Shown in pieces: positions 44,850-55,688 of a DNA stretch of 64,000 bases (position 1 is its first letter; the number at the start of each line of letters is the position of its first letter). Made by a program: the position numbers and the translations under genes. The notes beneath the pieces were generated by a model that worked only from the letters and a program-made list of their open reading frames with translations, was not told where the DNA came from and made no database searches. Origin of the DNA: Planoprotostelium fungivorum (taxonomy: Eukaryota; Evosea; Variosea; Cavosteliida; Cavosteliaceae); NCBI GenBank assembly GCA_003024175.1, contig MDYQ01000102.1:1-64000 (forward strand), read 5' to 3'.

Positions 44850-45521
44850 ATGGTCGAGCTGATGAAGACGGCATCGGGGAGGATCGTATCACAGAAGGAG
44901 ATCAGATCGAGGAGACCCGCTTACAGAAAGCTCTTGGTGCGAGCATTGAAGGAGCTGAACAAAGATGGGGATCCTGAACATGCGACGTCCATACCTGCCG
45001 TGATCAAGTGGATATCCATGCAATATGAAGTCAAGAACATCAAGATGGCTGGACAATGCATCTGGAGGGCCGCTCAGAAGGCAGTGGAGGAGAACAAGTT
45101 GAAGCAGGTCAGACGATCGTTCATTCTGTGCAATAAGAAGAGAAATCAACGAGAGACGAAGAGAAGAACTGCGAGGAGATCGAAGAGACGAGAAGATCAT
45201 CCACGATCGATAGAATCGCCCGTGGTCGAGAAGTCACTGGAACCAGAGAAGCTCCCCCGAGTGAAAGGACTGAAACACGATCACATGTGGCAGTTTGAAA
45301 CGCGCAACTACGGCTGGGTCGATTATCAACCTGATGCGTCCGATACCGTGGAAGATGTTTATCAAGACTATCTGAGCAATAGAGGACACACCGACGTACG
45401 AGCTGTGAGGTCCGGACGATGGGAGTACTTGGTGGACTTTCTGGCCATGAAACAGACCAACATCCATCACGATTCACACACCATCAGAAACATCAGAAGA
45501 ATCCCTGTACATAAAGATTGA
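44850..45521 (+). CDS. Linker-histone-like (H15) domain fused to a WWE domain
   Basis: A frame of 223 codons starts at the ATG at 44850 (MVELMKTASGRIVSQKEIRS). Residues about 22-90 resemble a linker-histone globular (H15 winged-helix) domain: RKLLVRALKELNKDGDPEHA, TSIPAVIKWISMQY, QCIWRAAQKAVEENKLKQV. A basic segment follows (KRNQRETKRRTARRSKRRED), and residues about 145-217 are a WWE domain: HMWQFETRNYGWVDYQPDAS, TVEDVYQDYLS, GRWEYLVDFLAMKQTN, TIRNIRRIPV, with the two Trp and the terminal RxIRR. WWE domains bind iso-ADP-ribose within poly(ADP-ribose). The combination suggests a chromatin protein that recognises ADP-ribosylated sites. In-frame codons also extend upstream into the NOL12 first exon, but the ATG at 44850 fits better. 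An optional short intron (GTCAGACG ... ATAAG) may remove part of residues 90-100. Confidence 0.75.
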   Translation: MVELMKTASGRIVSQKEIRSRRPAYRKLLVRALKELNKDGDPEHATSIPAVIKWISMQYEVKNIKMAGQCIWRAAQKAVEENKLKQVRRSFILCNKKRNQRETKRRTARRSKRREDHPRSIESPVVEKSLEPEKLPRVKGLKHDHMWQFETRNYGWVDYQPDASDTVEDVYQDYLSNRGHTDVRAVRSGRWEYLVDFLAMKQTNIHHDSHTIRNIRRIPVHKD

Positions 45522-45747
45522 AGACATCCGAGCTATATCCTGTTCGTGTCTTTTTTCAAATTTGAAACGAGAGGACCATTTAATCAGCGAGGTCCTTCGC
45601 ATTGTGAATCACGCCCGGAGGCGCTCTTGTACACAGATCTTGAACGTGGATAACCGCACAACGAGCTGATCATGATACAGTAGTACTGACGTGGACCACT
45701 GAGACGTATCGGACAGTCCCACCTCTCACCTGTAGAAAAGACCTACA

Positions 45748-46098
45748 ATGGTGACGCTGGAGTCTACGGCCTCTTCATCGGTAGTGACGTCGGGTGATGA
45801 GACAACAGTTTTGGAGGAGGAACAGTCAAGATCTGTGTTACCTTTGGAACAATCATCGTTGGAGGCTGCCATCAGCCAGAACGCGTTGCGCAGAAAAAAG
45901 GAAAGGTGAGGTGGAGCGAGGGTCCTGGAGACAGTCTCCGGCAGTATGACACCAAAGTCCATCAATCAATGTCACACGAACTCCATCAGAGAACATAGCT
46001 TTGGGGAGACATCGCCCAGCAGAGACTGTGGTCAACCAACGATGAATACAGTGAAAGAGGGATTTTCTATATTGTGGTGCAGAGATCCTCATTTCTAA
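45748..46098 (+). CDS. Small unrecognised protein, two exons
   Basis: The first exon reads MVTLESTASSSVVTSGDET then LPLEQSSLEAAISQNALRRK. A 39-nt intron (GTGAGGTGGAGCG ... CTCCGGCAG) joins in frame to SMTPKSINQCHTNSIREHSF, ending WCRDPHF at 46098. Canonical splice sites and an open second exon support it; no family is recognised and the composition is unremarkable. Without the intron it would be a 53-residue peptide. Confidence 0.35.
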
Positions 46099-46119
46099 GG
46101 CTCTCGCATATCAATCGCG

Positions 46120-46728
46120 ATGGATTTGGCAGCGGTGCAATCTTTTCAGGAGCTTGTGCAGAAGCTGATTCCTGATGCTACTGGAGCTGAGCTAGACATT
46201 CAAATTGCAGTGGTCAGATGCTACGAAGTCATCTGCAAGTACATCTACATCTGGGAGAGACGAAAGCCTGGAAAGACCCTCGAGAGTCTTAAAACTCTGA
46301 GAATTTGGTTCAGACAGGTCAGTCAGCAAGGTAGTGGACAGGACTGAAGAGAGACAGATCACAACGGAGGAAAAGAAGCACACCATCTTCATGGCCGCAC
46401 GGACAACCTCGGTCGTGATCGCAAACAATTTGACAGCCGAAAACTCGGTGATGGTCATCAGGAGGCCAAAGGGTAATAAGCCATCTGCCAGAGACGAGGT
46501 CGTTGAAGACAGATGGGTTTTCAAGAATAAGTGATTGTCACTCACGATTCGCCAACTAACATGTTCAGTTTCAACACAATCCTTGAATCAGCAGCAATCT
46601 CTCTCAATGAGAATGCAGCCATGGAGAGCATGAAGATGATGTTTAACGCACTGAATGTCAAGAGGGATAATCTTGGAAACGTCATGACTGATCTCAACAA
46701 TATCAAGAGGGAGCTTGGTACTGCGTAG
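46120..46728 (+). CDS. Unrecognised protein of about 175 residues
   Basis: The first exon gives MDLAAVQSFQELVQKLIPDA then LDIQIAVVRCYEVICKYIYI. A 34-nt intron (GTCAGTCAG ... CTGAAGAG) leads to RQITTEEKKHTIFMAARTTS, VVIANNLTAENSVMVIRRPK and DEVVEDRWVFKNK. After a 38-nt intron come FNTILESAAISLNENAAMES and LGNVMTDLNNIKRELGTA. The predicted structure is largely helical. Three exons keep one frame across canonical splice sites, so it is probably real, but I recognise no domain. It starts 22 bp after the previous small gene ends, so the two might be one transcription unit. Confidence 0.5.
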
Positions 46729-46898
46729 AGGAAAATGTCGAGTCTGATTCTTGCTTCTTTGAGTCTTATTTCGTTGTGCCACTGAGCGATCTTCCATCTT
46801 TTGGCGTCTTGCATTCGGTGCGTCTTCTTTAAGACGAGCCCCCGTGACATCGCATCCACACGTGGAAACACAAAAGAACCAAGAGGATTCATCGCCCA

Positions 46899-47350
46899 TC
46901 ATGTATATGAATAGATCTCTCGTGTACTCTGAAGGAGGCTCATGCGTCCGAGTTGTTCTTCTTGATCGAGCAACCGATCGATGGTTCTCGTCAAGTCTAA
47001 CACTTGGAATCTGGGAGGCTGTAGATACGCCCGCAGTGTCTCGACCTCTGAGGATCTCTGTTGACAGAAGACGCTGCGCATTCTCGTCTGTCGAGATAAG
47101 ATGTTGGAAGATACCTCTTTGACCAAACAAGACGACGCTGTCGACGGGGATGGCATGAGCGATGATACCTTGACGTGGGACACTATTGAGAGTCTGCTGA
47201 TGACGTGTGAGAAGGAGATGAATCCTTGTGAATGTTCTGGGGATGTACCGTACGCTGAGTATCAGTCATGGAGTTGATCGAAAAGCGTTACCATTGACCA
47301 AACACCTTTCCGTTCAACTGCTCCATTGTGGCTTCCTTCTTCTTCTCCAT
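46899..47350 (-). CDS. Small unrecognised protein
   Basis: The ATG at 47350 gives MEKKKEATMEQLNGKVFGQ, then a 37-nt intron (GTAACGC ... CTCAG). Two downstream frames remain plausible: one ends SSEVETLRAYLQPPRFQVLD then LLDQEEQLGRMSLLQSTREI (stop 46899), with coiled-coil character; the other reads QGIIAHAIPVDSVVLFGQRG. A further intron probably selects between them. No family is recognised. It diverges from the dehydrogenase with about 260 bp between starts. Confidence 0.35.
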
Positions 47351-47608
47351 TTATCTCCAACCCTTCTTCTCTGCTAATCGTCTGGTTCAGCGATTCAGTT
47401 TCTCCTCAGCCTTCTCCACCTACCTGTCAGGATCCTCTTGAAGGAATTGAATGATGTATTTGAGACAGTCAAAATCGAGAGTGCAACCTGAATGCAGGGG
47501 TTGCGAGGTGAAGGAGTAGCGAACTCGCTTAGAACTCGTGTTACGTCAATCGGCGATGTTCCTGACGTCAGCCGATCACAAACAAAGAACATCAAAGAAC
47601 TCAACCCG

Positions 47609-48687
47609 ATGTCGAAACAATTAGTGTGGTTCATCACCGGTGCGTCTCGAGGATTGGGAAAGAACTTGGCTGAGGAGGCTGTGGCCCGAGGAGACATCGT
47701 CTTAGGAACTGCACGTAACACTTCTGTAGAGGTCAAAGGAGTAACTCTATTCAAACTGGACGTCAGCGCCAGTCAGGAGGAGGTATGACTTGGAAGTCGA
47801 AAATGGAGCATCTGATTGCCGCAGATTGACAGAGTAGCCAAGGAGGCGCTCGCTTTGCACGGAAGAGTCGATGTCCTCGTCAATAATGCAGGTTATGGAC
47901 AATTGGGCCCCGTCGAACATGTGACCGAATCTGCTGCTCGCGATCAATTTGAAACCAACTTTTTCGGTGCCTGGAAGGTGAACACAATCACACTTCACAT
48001 TGATCGCGGATGTAAGACCAATCAAACGACAGGTGATCAAAGCTTTCCTTCCTTCCTTCAGAGAAAAGAAATCTGGACACGTCATCAACATCAGTTCCGT
48101 CGCTGGTATCGCACCAGGAGCAGGTACCTCATTCCCATCTTTTCATCTCACTCCAATCAGGAAGTGGAATCTATGCTGCTTCAAAATTCGCCCTGGAAGG
48201 ACTCTCCGAAGCATTGGTTCAAGAGATGGCACCATTCAACGTGAAGGTAATGTTCATCCATCTCAATCACATCCATCCGTGTGATCTGACTGTGACAGGT
48301 TACCATCGTCGAACCCGGAGGCTTTAGAACCGAATTTCTTAGCGCATCATCCATCAGAAAGGACGAGAAGCGTGATCCCGCTTACGATGAGACGGCCAAC
48401 AAGGTAGATCCAACAGACATCCTCCATCGACACATGCATCATCCACGTCCATCACCCGAGAGAGTGACATGACACAGGTGATCTCCACGTTAGAGAGCAT
48501 GGAAGGTAAGCAGAGGGGAGATCCAGCCAAGGCCAGCAAGGCCATCGTTGACGTAGCCAAAGAGTCGAACCCACCCCTCCGACTCATCTTGGGCCCCGAT
48601 GCCTTCTCTCGCACTCAGGCCAAATTGAACCGACTGAACGAAGAGATGGCTCGTTACGAGAAGGTCACCAACGGCACAGACTTTTAA
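47609..48687 (+). CDS. Classical short-chain dehydrogenase/reductase
   Basis: An NAD(P)-dependent oxidoreductase with Rossmann fold. Spliced exons give [20 protein letters not shown] (cofactor TGxxxGLG), [36 protein letters not shown] (NNAG), [40 protein letters not shown] (catalytic Ser), [19 protein letters not shown] (catalytic Tyr and Lys), [13 protein letters not shown] and a C-terminus reading [18 protein letters not shown]. The length of about 280 residues and the PGGFRTEF motif fit the retinol dehydrogenase/YdfG-like oxidoreductases with broad substrates; the actual substrate is unknown. Five introns of about 40-75 nt are seen and every catalytic residue is intact. Confidence 0.9.
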
Positions 48688-49240
48688 AATAAAGATGGAG
48701 ATGATGGATCTTTGTTCACATCGTCATATTATACAAGCATTACTTGCGACGAACTAGTTGAGATATTCATAGACAGACAACTGTATTTCGGTGACAAATT
48801 CATTCAATTCGAACCTCATTACAAGGAGCGAATTTGGCAACAGTTGTTCATCTAACGATAGTATTGGTGAAGTGGAAATGAATGAGAGGATGCAATCACC
48901 TCTTCTTCGGAATCTCCAATGAAGCACCTAAGATAGTTCATAACTCGAAGACAGCCGTTTCGATATACATATATGAATAACTTATTCATGATGAAAGAAG
49001 GTCGACCCTACACGAGCCTCCCATGCTCCACATTCCGAAAAATGCGGTATCCACAACTCGTGCCGCGAGACGAGATCACTCACCGCATTGAACCACTGTG
49101 GTGGCAAAGTCCTTCTACTTAGGCTTACAGGTGAGCTCGTCAGAGCTTAGTCAATAATATTGAGACAACTATGGTGGACAATTTCCGTGGAGTTGTTTTA
49201 CGATTCGTAGACATAGATGGGTGACATTGAACTCAAACTT
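48688..49240. other. Intergenic region grading into arm 2
   Basis: Unique sequence to about 49005, then the divergent inner edge of arm 2. No gene is supported. Confidence 0.5.
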
Positions 49241-49258
49241 AGGTGTCTACCTCTTTAA

Positions 49259-50146
49259 ATGCGTCATCCGCCCCGTACAGTTATTCTCTTCGCATCTGCT
49301 CGGCACGATTGCGTTGCGTCTCTCATCCACATCGCAAATGTCATACATGCCAACCACAAAGAGAGGCCACAGTGTGTGCGTCCTTCTTGGAAAGAGACTC
49401 TCGATCCACTATCACCTCATTACTATACCAAGCTGTTCTTCTCAACTACCTTTCGTCCCCGCCCAGTGCCTTCTGGTGAACAGATGCCCGGAACTATCGC
49501 CGAATACACAGAGTCACGCTCAGAGATCGATATCTTAAGAGTATCGAAAGAGACGGTGAGAAATGCGGATATTCTAAGAGGTGGACGTGCACTACGAGGT
49601 CGACATGAAGTTCCACGAGATTGACACGTTGGTGCAGGTGACGATCCATATGGAGGTGAAACGAGGCGGACCTTTCAAGAGCAGAAGTAAATACGATATC
49701 ACGATAGATCCCACAGCCGTCGATCGGTCAAAATATCGTGCCAAAGCGAAGGGAAAACCGCTGAATCTGTACAAAGCATGGAATGGCGTTTTAGGCCAAC
49801 AAATGAAGGCAGAGATCACCATCTTTCATCACGAACACGAGGGCGGATTGGTCTTCGCCCGAGCCAGTGGACACCTAGAGAAAGGTCTAAGGGAATCTTG
49901 TTTCCTCTCCTTCTGCATCAGTCCTGCCTTTCAGGGTGAGAACTTCCTCTGTCTTCGATGACTGACACTCGCACAGCGGACTACTCGATACGATTTCTGG
50001 TACTCAGCCCCGTCATCACCAAAGGAAAGATCACAGAATTTGTCTTTGAAATTGCAGACTTGAGAAGATTCGCACGCATATACAGAGACTCTCTAGACAA
50101 CGAAAAGAAGCTGAAACAGAGGCGGAAAATAGAATTAAAATGCTGA
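49259..50146 (+). CDS. Unrecognised protein, 5' end unresolved (arm 2 copy)
   Basis: Same product as 27102-27989, identical over the visible exons. The two arms diverge just upstream (from about 49244 outward toward the spacer), where arm 2 has an extra TCAATAATATTGAGAC-type insertion and an ATG at about 49217 (reading MGDIELKL). First exons or promoters may therefore differ between the two copies. An Asp/Gly difference occurs in an alternative frame only. Confidence 0.5.
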
Positions 50147-50271
50147 TGTCGTCGTCTTGTATCGATTCAGAACATCGATTGATTTATCCTTCTCTCTTCT
50201 CTACCATGATGGAGATGACTCGGCCGATTCCATTGATAATGTACACAGGAGACCGAGTGGAGATGGACACA

Positions 50272-52776
50272 TCACAAGGCTTCCAATCTAAGCTTCCTGA
50301 TCTGCCTCCTCAATTCTTCGTTCTCTCCGTACAATCTCGTGTTGTCTTCTCTTAAAACTCTCATCTTCTGCTCGAACGTCTTGCTCTCGATCTGGATGGT
50401 CAATTCGCTCGTCGCATTCTCTTCTCTCATGTCTTCTAACTCTTGCTTCATCTTCAGATATTTCTTTCTCATCTCGTAAATGATCTCCAATTGTAATCTC
50501 TCGGCTTCGACTTCTGCGACGAATCAACTTCTCTCTTCCTTGTCTTTCTTACCTATGTCGGTGTGTTTTTCACTCTTCAATTGGACAATTCGATCTTCTC
50601 TCTCTTCTTGTCTCTTCTTCTGCCTCTCTTGTCTCTCTCTCTGTTATCCGTCAGTCATCATCTCATCCTCTCTTCTCACCTCTTCCTTCGTCATGATGTC
50701 TTCCCGTCTGACTTGGACGTCGCTGATGATTTTGATCGTGTTCTCATCATCGTTCGTCTTCGTGTCACTGATGATCCGAATCTGAGGTCCAGCTTCCGTA
50801 TTCTATTTCGACATTTAATATGGTACAATAAGAGACGAGAAAATCGACTACTTCACCTCTTCTCTCCTGTAGAAGATTCGATTGATGATACTGTCACTCT
50901 TTGATGATTCGACTTTCACGTCAGATCTCCCTCCCCTATCATCCCTCGACGTGGTCGATTGACTCTCCCTCCTCTGTCACCAGGTCATCTCTTCGTACGA
51001 CGACTTCCTCTCACCTGTGATTCCGGGGATAAGACCAAGTGTTTCGAATCTGCTCTTCTTCTCTTCTCTGTGTCTTCTCTCTCTTGGGCCAATTGCACTG
51101 CGGTAGAGAAATTTGGCGTCTTTGGTTGAGGTGAAGCCGTGTCTCTGTTCTTCTTCTCCTGCTCCCTCCTCTGTGCTTCTCTGAGAGCTCTCTCGCTCGT
51201 CATCCTTCGGATGTTGTTGATCTCTTCTTCTCTCTTCTCTTCTTCTTCCTTCCTCTTTCTCTCTTCTTCTCTCTTCTTCTCTTCTTCTCTCCTCCACCTT
51301 CTGTTCTCTTCTTCCTTCTTTTCGATCTCTTCTTCTCTCTTTCGTCTCTCTTCTTCTTCTCGTTTTTTCTTCTTCGTTTCCTCTTCTTGTCTCTTCTTCT
51401 TTTCTTCTATCTTGTCTCTCTCCCTCTCTTCTTCTTCTCTCTCTTGTCTCCTCTTCTTCTCTTCTTCTAGTTCTCTGTCGCTTCTTTTTTTTTCCTCTTC
51501 TAAATCCCTCTCCCTCTTTCTCTTCTCTTCTTCTGCTTCTCTATCTCTTCTCTTCTTCTCTTCTTCTACTTCTCTTTCTCTTCTCCTCTTCTCTTCTTCT
51601 GTTTCTCTATCCCTCCTCTTCTTTTCTTCTTCTTCTTCCTCTGTCTTTTTTCTCTTGATGTCCTCTTGTTGTTCCTCTCTGGTTCGCCTCAGATCTTCTT
51701 TCATCCAGTCGACATCTCTCTGTAATCTATCCTCTTGTTCGTCTCTCAGTTGATCTTGTTTTTCATCTCCCTTCTCCTCTCCATTCTCCTCTTCCATCGC
51801 ATCACGGTGATCCTCAGAATGATCATGATCGCGATCATCATGATCATCGTATTCTGTCTTCTCTATTGGCTTATATGTACCCGTGGCTCGCGACGGCAGC
51901 CTGCGTCTCGCAGCTCCCTGAGGTCTCCTGATGATGCTCGCCCTTCTCTCCTTCTCCCGTTCAATTTCTCGCTTTTCACTCATCGTCTCACCTTGGTCTC
52001 TTCTCTCTCTTCTTCCTCCGTCTTTGTCTTTGGTGGTGGTTTGATCGATCCACCGGCCTGAGCCATTAGCGCTTGAGATAACTGAGAGGAATTTAATTTC
52101 ACGAGAATCATGGTTTCGTGATGATGAATTTCACCTTGGCCTTCATGTCATCCTTCATGGCATTGACTCCAGACTGAACGAAGTCAAATGGAGCAACGGG
52201 ACGATGGGAGATTATGTAATCACCTTCTGTTCTTTGGGTTTGGCATTGTTCTCGATCACCTTCACGAATGTCGGTTTAGGAACTTCAGGGTACAGATCAG
52301 ACAGCGAATGGTGCCGTGAGCCAGTGTCCTGTCGTCCATCACCACGTGGACAGATGCATTAGACGACTCACCTCTTCTTCTGTCGTGTATTCTTCGTTCT
52401 TGTTTCTACACTGGATTAGATTCGATCTTCTTTTTACTGTCGTGTCGTGACGATCGAAATGCGATTTGTAATGTCATTCGACTTTGAAGGATATGATATC
52501 ACCTGTCCTTTTTCGTCTTTGATTTCGCTTCTTCTGGTCTCTTATTGAAACAAACTTTACAAATGTTCTTTCCATCTTCGGGTACATATCCTCCAATCTT
52601 CATCGTACTGCCACACTCATCGCCTGTATGATTTCAGTCCTCTGCTTGTCATACGTAGCGGCCATCTCACACTTGAAACATGCTTTGTGATAAAACTTCC
52701 CTTCAGCTTGTAGCCTCTCGTTCACATAGGCACTCTTCAGACATACTTCGCATAATTCCTTCAATCGACCTTGCAT
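50272..52776 (-). CDS. LIM-domain / long coiled-coil protein (arm 2 copy)
   Basis: Mirror of 24472-26976. The 332-codon charged coiled-coil exon, LIM exons and C-terminal coiled coil read identically in both arms, including the slippage-prone GAAGAAGAG tracts. Identity over such a tract argues for very recent copying or conversion, or for assembly duplication, because purine repeats normally change length quickly. Domain content is as in arm 1. It diverges from UAP1 with 81 bp between starts. Confidence 0.78.
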
Positions 52777-52857
52777 GACGACGTCAGCTGTGTCTGACGC
52801 GTCGGTGGACTGCTGATGTGTTCAGGAGAACTGTTCGTGCTGTGAAAATGGATCTGA

Positions 52858-55035
52858 ATGATGCGATTCCGCCCCGCGATCTCTCAACGCTTTGGACCAT
52901 TTTTAAAACAAGAGATGGCAGGAGCTGACTCAGTCGACCTCAAGAAACGATTAGAAGATGCAGGTCAAGGACACCTGTTGCAGTTCGAAGCGGAACTGTC
53001 TGCGGAAGAGAGGACCGCACTTCGACAAGATATAGAGGTCGGTCGTGCATAATGCGTGGAAGGTGGCTGACAGGAATTACAGTCCATTGATTTGGAGTAT
53101 GTTCAATTCATACACAAGAGAACCGCAGGTGAAATGATTCACGATTAAATCGCACGACTCTGAACGCGGCGACAGAGCAAGCGCGTCGTGTTCTGAGACA
53201 ATCTACGACTATGAGTCGCCTCCCTCCCAATCATTACAATCAGATCAAAGGTACGGCCGAAGATAGAAAGCGATGGTATCAACTTGGACTGGAGAAGATC
53301 AGTCAAGGAAAAGTTGCCACTCTTCTCCTCGCCGGCGGACAGGTATCCATCACCTCGGATTCATTCTCCGATGTGCCCGGTGTCTGATGAGCATCCAGGG
53401 AACAAGATTAGGAACGAAAGACCCAAAGGGGATGTATAACGTCGGTCTGCTCTCTGGTAAATCTCTCTTCCAACTCCAAGCGGAAAGGATCGTCAGACTA
53501 CAGAACATCATAGAGAAGATGACTGGAAGTGAGTCACCTATTCATACCACGAGACCTTCTTACATCCTCGCAGAGAAGATCCAGATTCCGTGGTACATCA
53601 TGACAAGTGAAGCGACGAAAGGAAGCACCCACCAATTTTTCGCCAAGCATGATTGGTTCGGTCTGAACCAGAACGATGTCATCATCTTCGAACAGACCAT
53701 GTTGCCCTGCCTCCTCCCGGATGGTAAAATCATCTTAGAATCAAAACACAAGGTGAACATCACTTCCCACACGATGATGTCACGAGTGGAGAGAACTTTA
53801 AAATAGATTAAAACGTTCAGATCGCTCGTGCTCCCAACGGTAACGGAGGTGTATTCGAAGGTGAGCCAGCGACTCATCATCCATCAGCGACTTACGTCTA
53901 AACAGCTCTCGGCAAGGAAGGCATTCTAGAGGACATGAAGAAGAGGGGAATCGAGTTGGTGTACCAGTACTGTGTGGACAACATATTGGTCAAGATGGTC
54001 GATCCCGTCTTTGCAGGTTACTGCTTTGACAAGAACATCGACTGTGCTGCCAAGTACGTCACCAAACTCCACGCGAAAGAGCCAGGTCAGTCGATCAGCA
54101 TCACGATCAGCATCACCATCATCATCACCATCATCATCACCATCATCATCACCATCATCATCACCATCATCATCACCATCATCATCACCATCATCATCAC
54201 CATCATCATCACCATCATCATCACCATCATCATCACCATCATCGTTCCATCACCATCATCTTCTCCGACGTCAACGACTTGTCTCCATCATGATGTCCAT
54301 CATCTGATGGCGATGAACAGTCGGTGTCTTGTGCCTCAAAAATGGACGCCCCGGAGTCTTAGAATACAGCGAATTAGACGAGTCCACTGCAACTCGTATG
54401 AATGATGATGGCTCTCTCTACTACAACGAGAGTCACATCTGCATGAACGCCTTCTCAGGTACTTTCAACTTTAAAATGAATTAAATCACCTGACCCCTTT
54501 CAGTCGAATTTCTAAACTCCCTCGTGTTGGGCGAGAAGATCGAAGACCTGCGTAACTTGCCGTGAGTTTTCACGTACGTTCTGGGTTTTAAGGTTTAATT
54601 CTCCGTCAGCTTTCACATCGCGAAAAAGTCTATCCCATCTGTAGATGTAGAAGGCCAGGCGGCAAACGTGAACGGCTGGAAGCTAGAGCTCTTTATCTTT
54701 GACGTGTTCGAGCATGCCAAGAGGTTTTACGTCTACGAAGTGGAGAGGATGGAGGAGTTTTCACCTCTAAAGAACGGAGCCGGCAGCTCTTCAGATAACC
54801 CGACCAGCTGTAAGGCTCACCTCAGCAACTTGCACAAGGCCATGGTCGTTCATGCGGGTGGCGATTTCGACCGAGGTGGGAGATGATGCGGACGATGAAG
54901 ATGATGACGGTGTCTTTAGAATCTGGGGAATTACTGGAGGTGTCGCCGTTGGTTGCTGTCGGATTGGAAGACTTGGAAGATCTGAAGGGACGAGTGCAGG
55001 GAAAGAAGGAATCGTTACCTCTTTACATACAATGA
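52858..55035 (+). CDS. UAP1: UDP-N-acetylglucosamine pyrophosphorylase (arm 2 copy)
   Basis: Same protein as the arm 1 copy as far as read. The distinguishing feature is the intron at 54086-54320, 235 nt here against 129 nt in arm 1, which contains a 9-bp microsatellite. In the exon just upstream five codons differ, all silently (for example CAC-GCG-AAA-GAG against CAT-GCA-AAA-GAA, both HAKE), so selection has acted on both versions. Both copies keep the catalytic loop, uridine site and C-terminus, giving two intact genes for one step of UDP-GlcNAc synthesis if both loci are real. Confidence 0.92.
54111..54243 (+). repeat. 9-bp microsatellite in a UAP1 intron
   Basis: About fifteen tandem copies of CATCATCAC. 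Arm 1 has only a few irregular relatives of this unit at 23111-23157. The block is inside the intron, so the protein is unaffected. Confidence 0.9.
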
Positions 55036-55688
55036 AGTGGATGATATAAATCATTGTTTTTGGCGAGATGTGACGATGATGTGAATCATGGATCGTGTTG
55101 TCTATTGTTTATTGTTCTTTGCTTGAGAGACGTGGCTGAGGCTGAGAAGCCTCACATGTGTTCATTTGAGATCATCAAGCAAGCCACCATCGGGTGCACT
55201 GCCATAGACATCAGATATCGTGATCTATTCGACTTGATCTTTTCGACTTGATCCCTTCTATCCATTTGCCTCTCTCTTTCTTTCATCTGTCCATCGGACA
55301 TCTTTCTATGCACCTCATCGATTGTCTCCCTTCTGCCTTCCTTTAATTTTATATGGTGATAGAGGAGATGTTCGTTAAGAGGAGACATAGATAGAGGCAA
55401 GAGTGTGGCTAGGGGTGACGTCATGGATCTATCTACAAACGCACGCATTCATGAGAGGATGAGAGATCGTGCACACACCGACCTCTAGTTTATACTATAT
55501 AGTATAGCGCTAAATAACTCTAACGTGATCTTGTTTTGCTTCTCTGTCTTGTATTCATTAATAAATAAATACTCGACGTACTGTGCTTTGTTTGTGACAG
55601 GCAGTCAAAACGGACCTGCAGAACATTTTTCTGTGAGAGAGCGCAAAATCACAAAACCATCTTCAGCACCCTCAGTGGCGTTATCAAG
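55036..55688. promoter_or_regulatory. Intergenic and putative promoter region upstream of the Nma111-like gene (arm 2)
   Basis: Mirror of 21666-22318, with the ATACTATATAGTAT palindrome near 55490-55503. No gene is supported. Confidence 0.45.

Noticed and set aside
54111-54243. CRISPR-like or minisatellite array
   Set aside because: It is a simple 9-bp microsatellite without spacers, in a eukaryotic intron.
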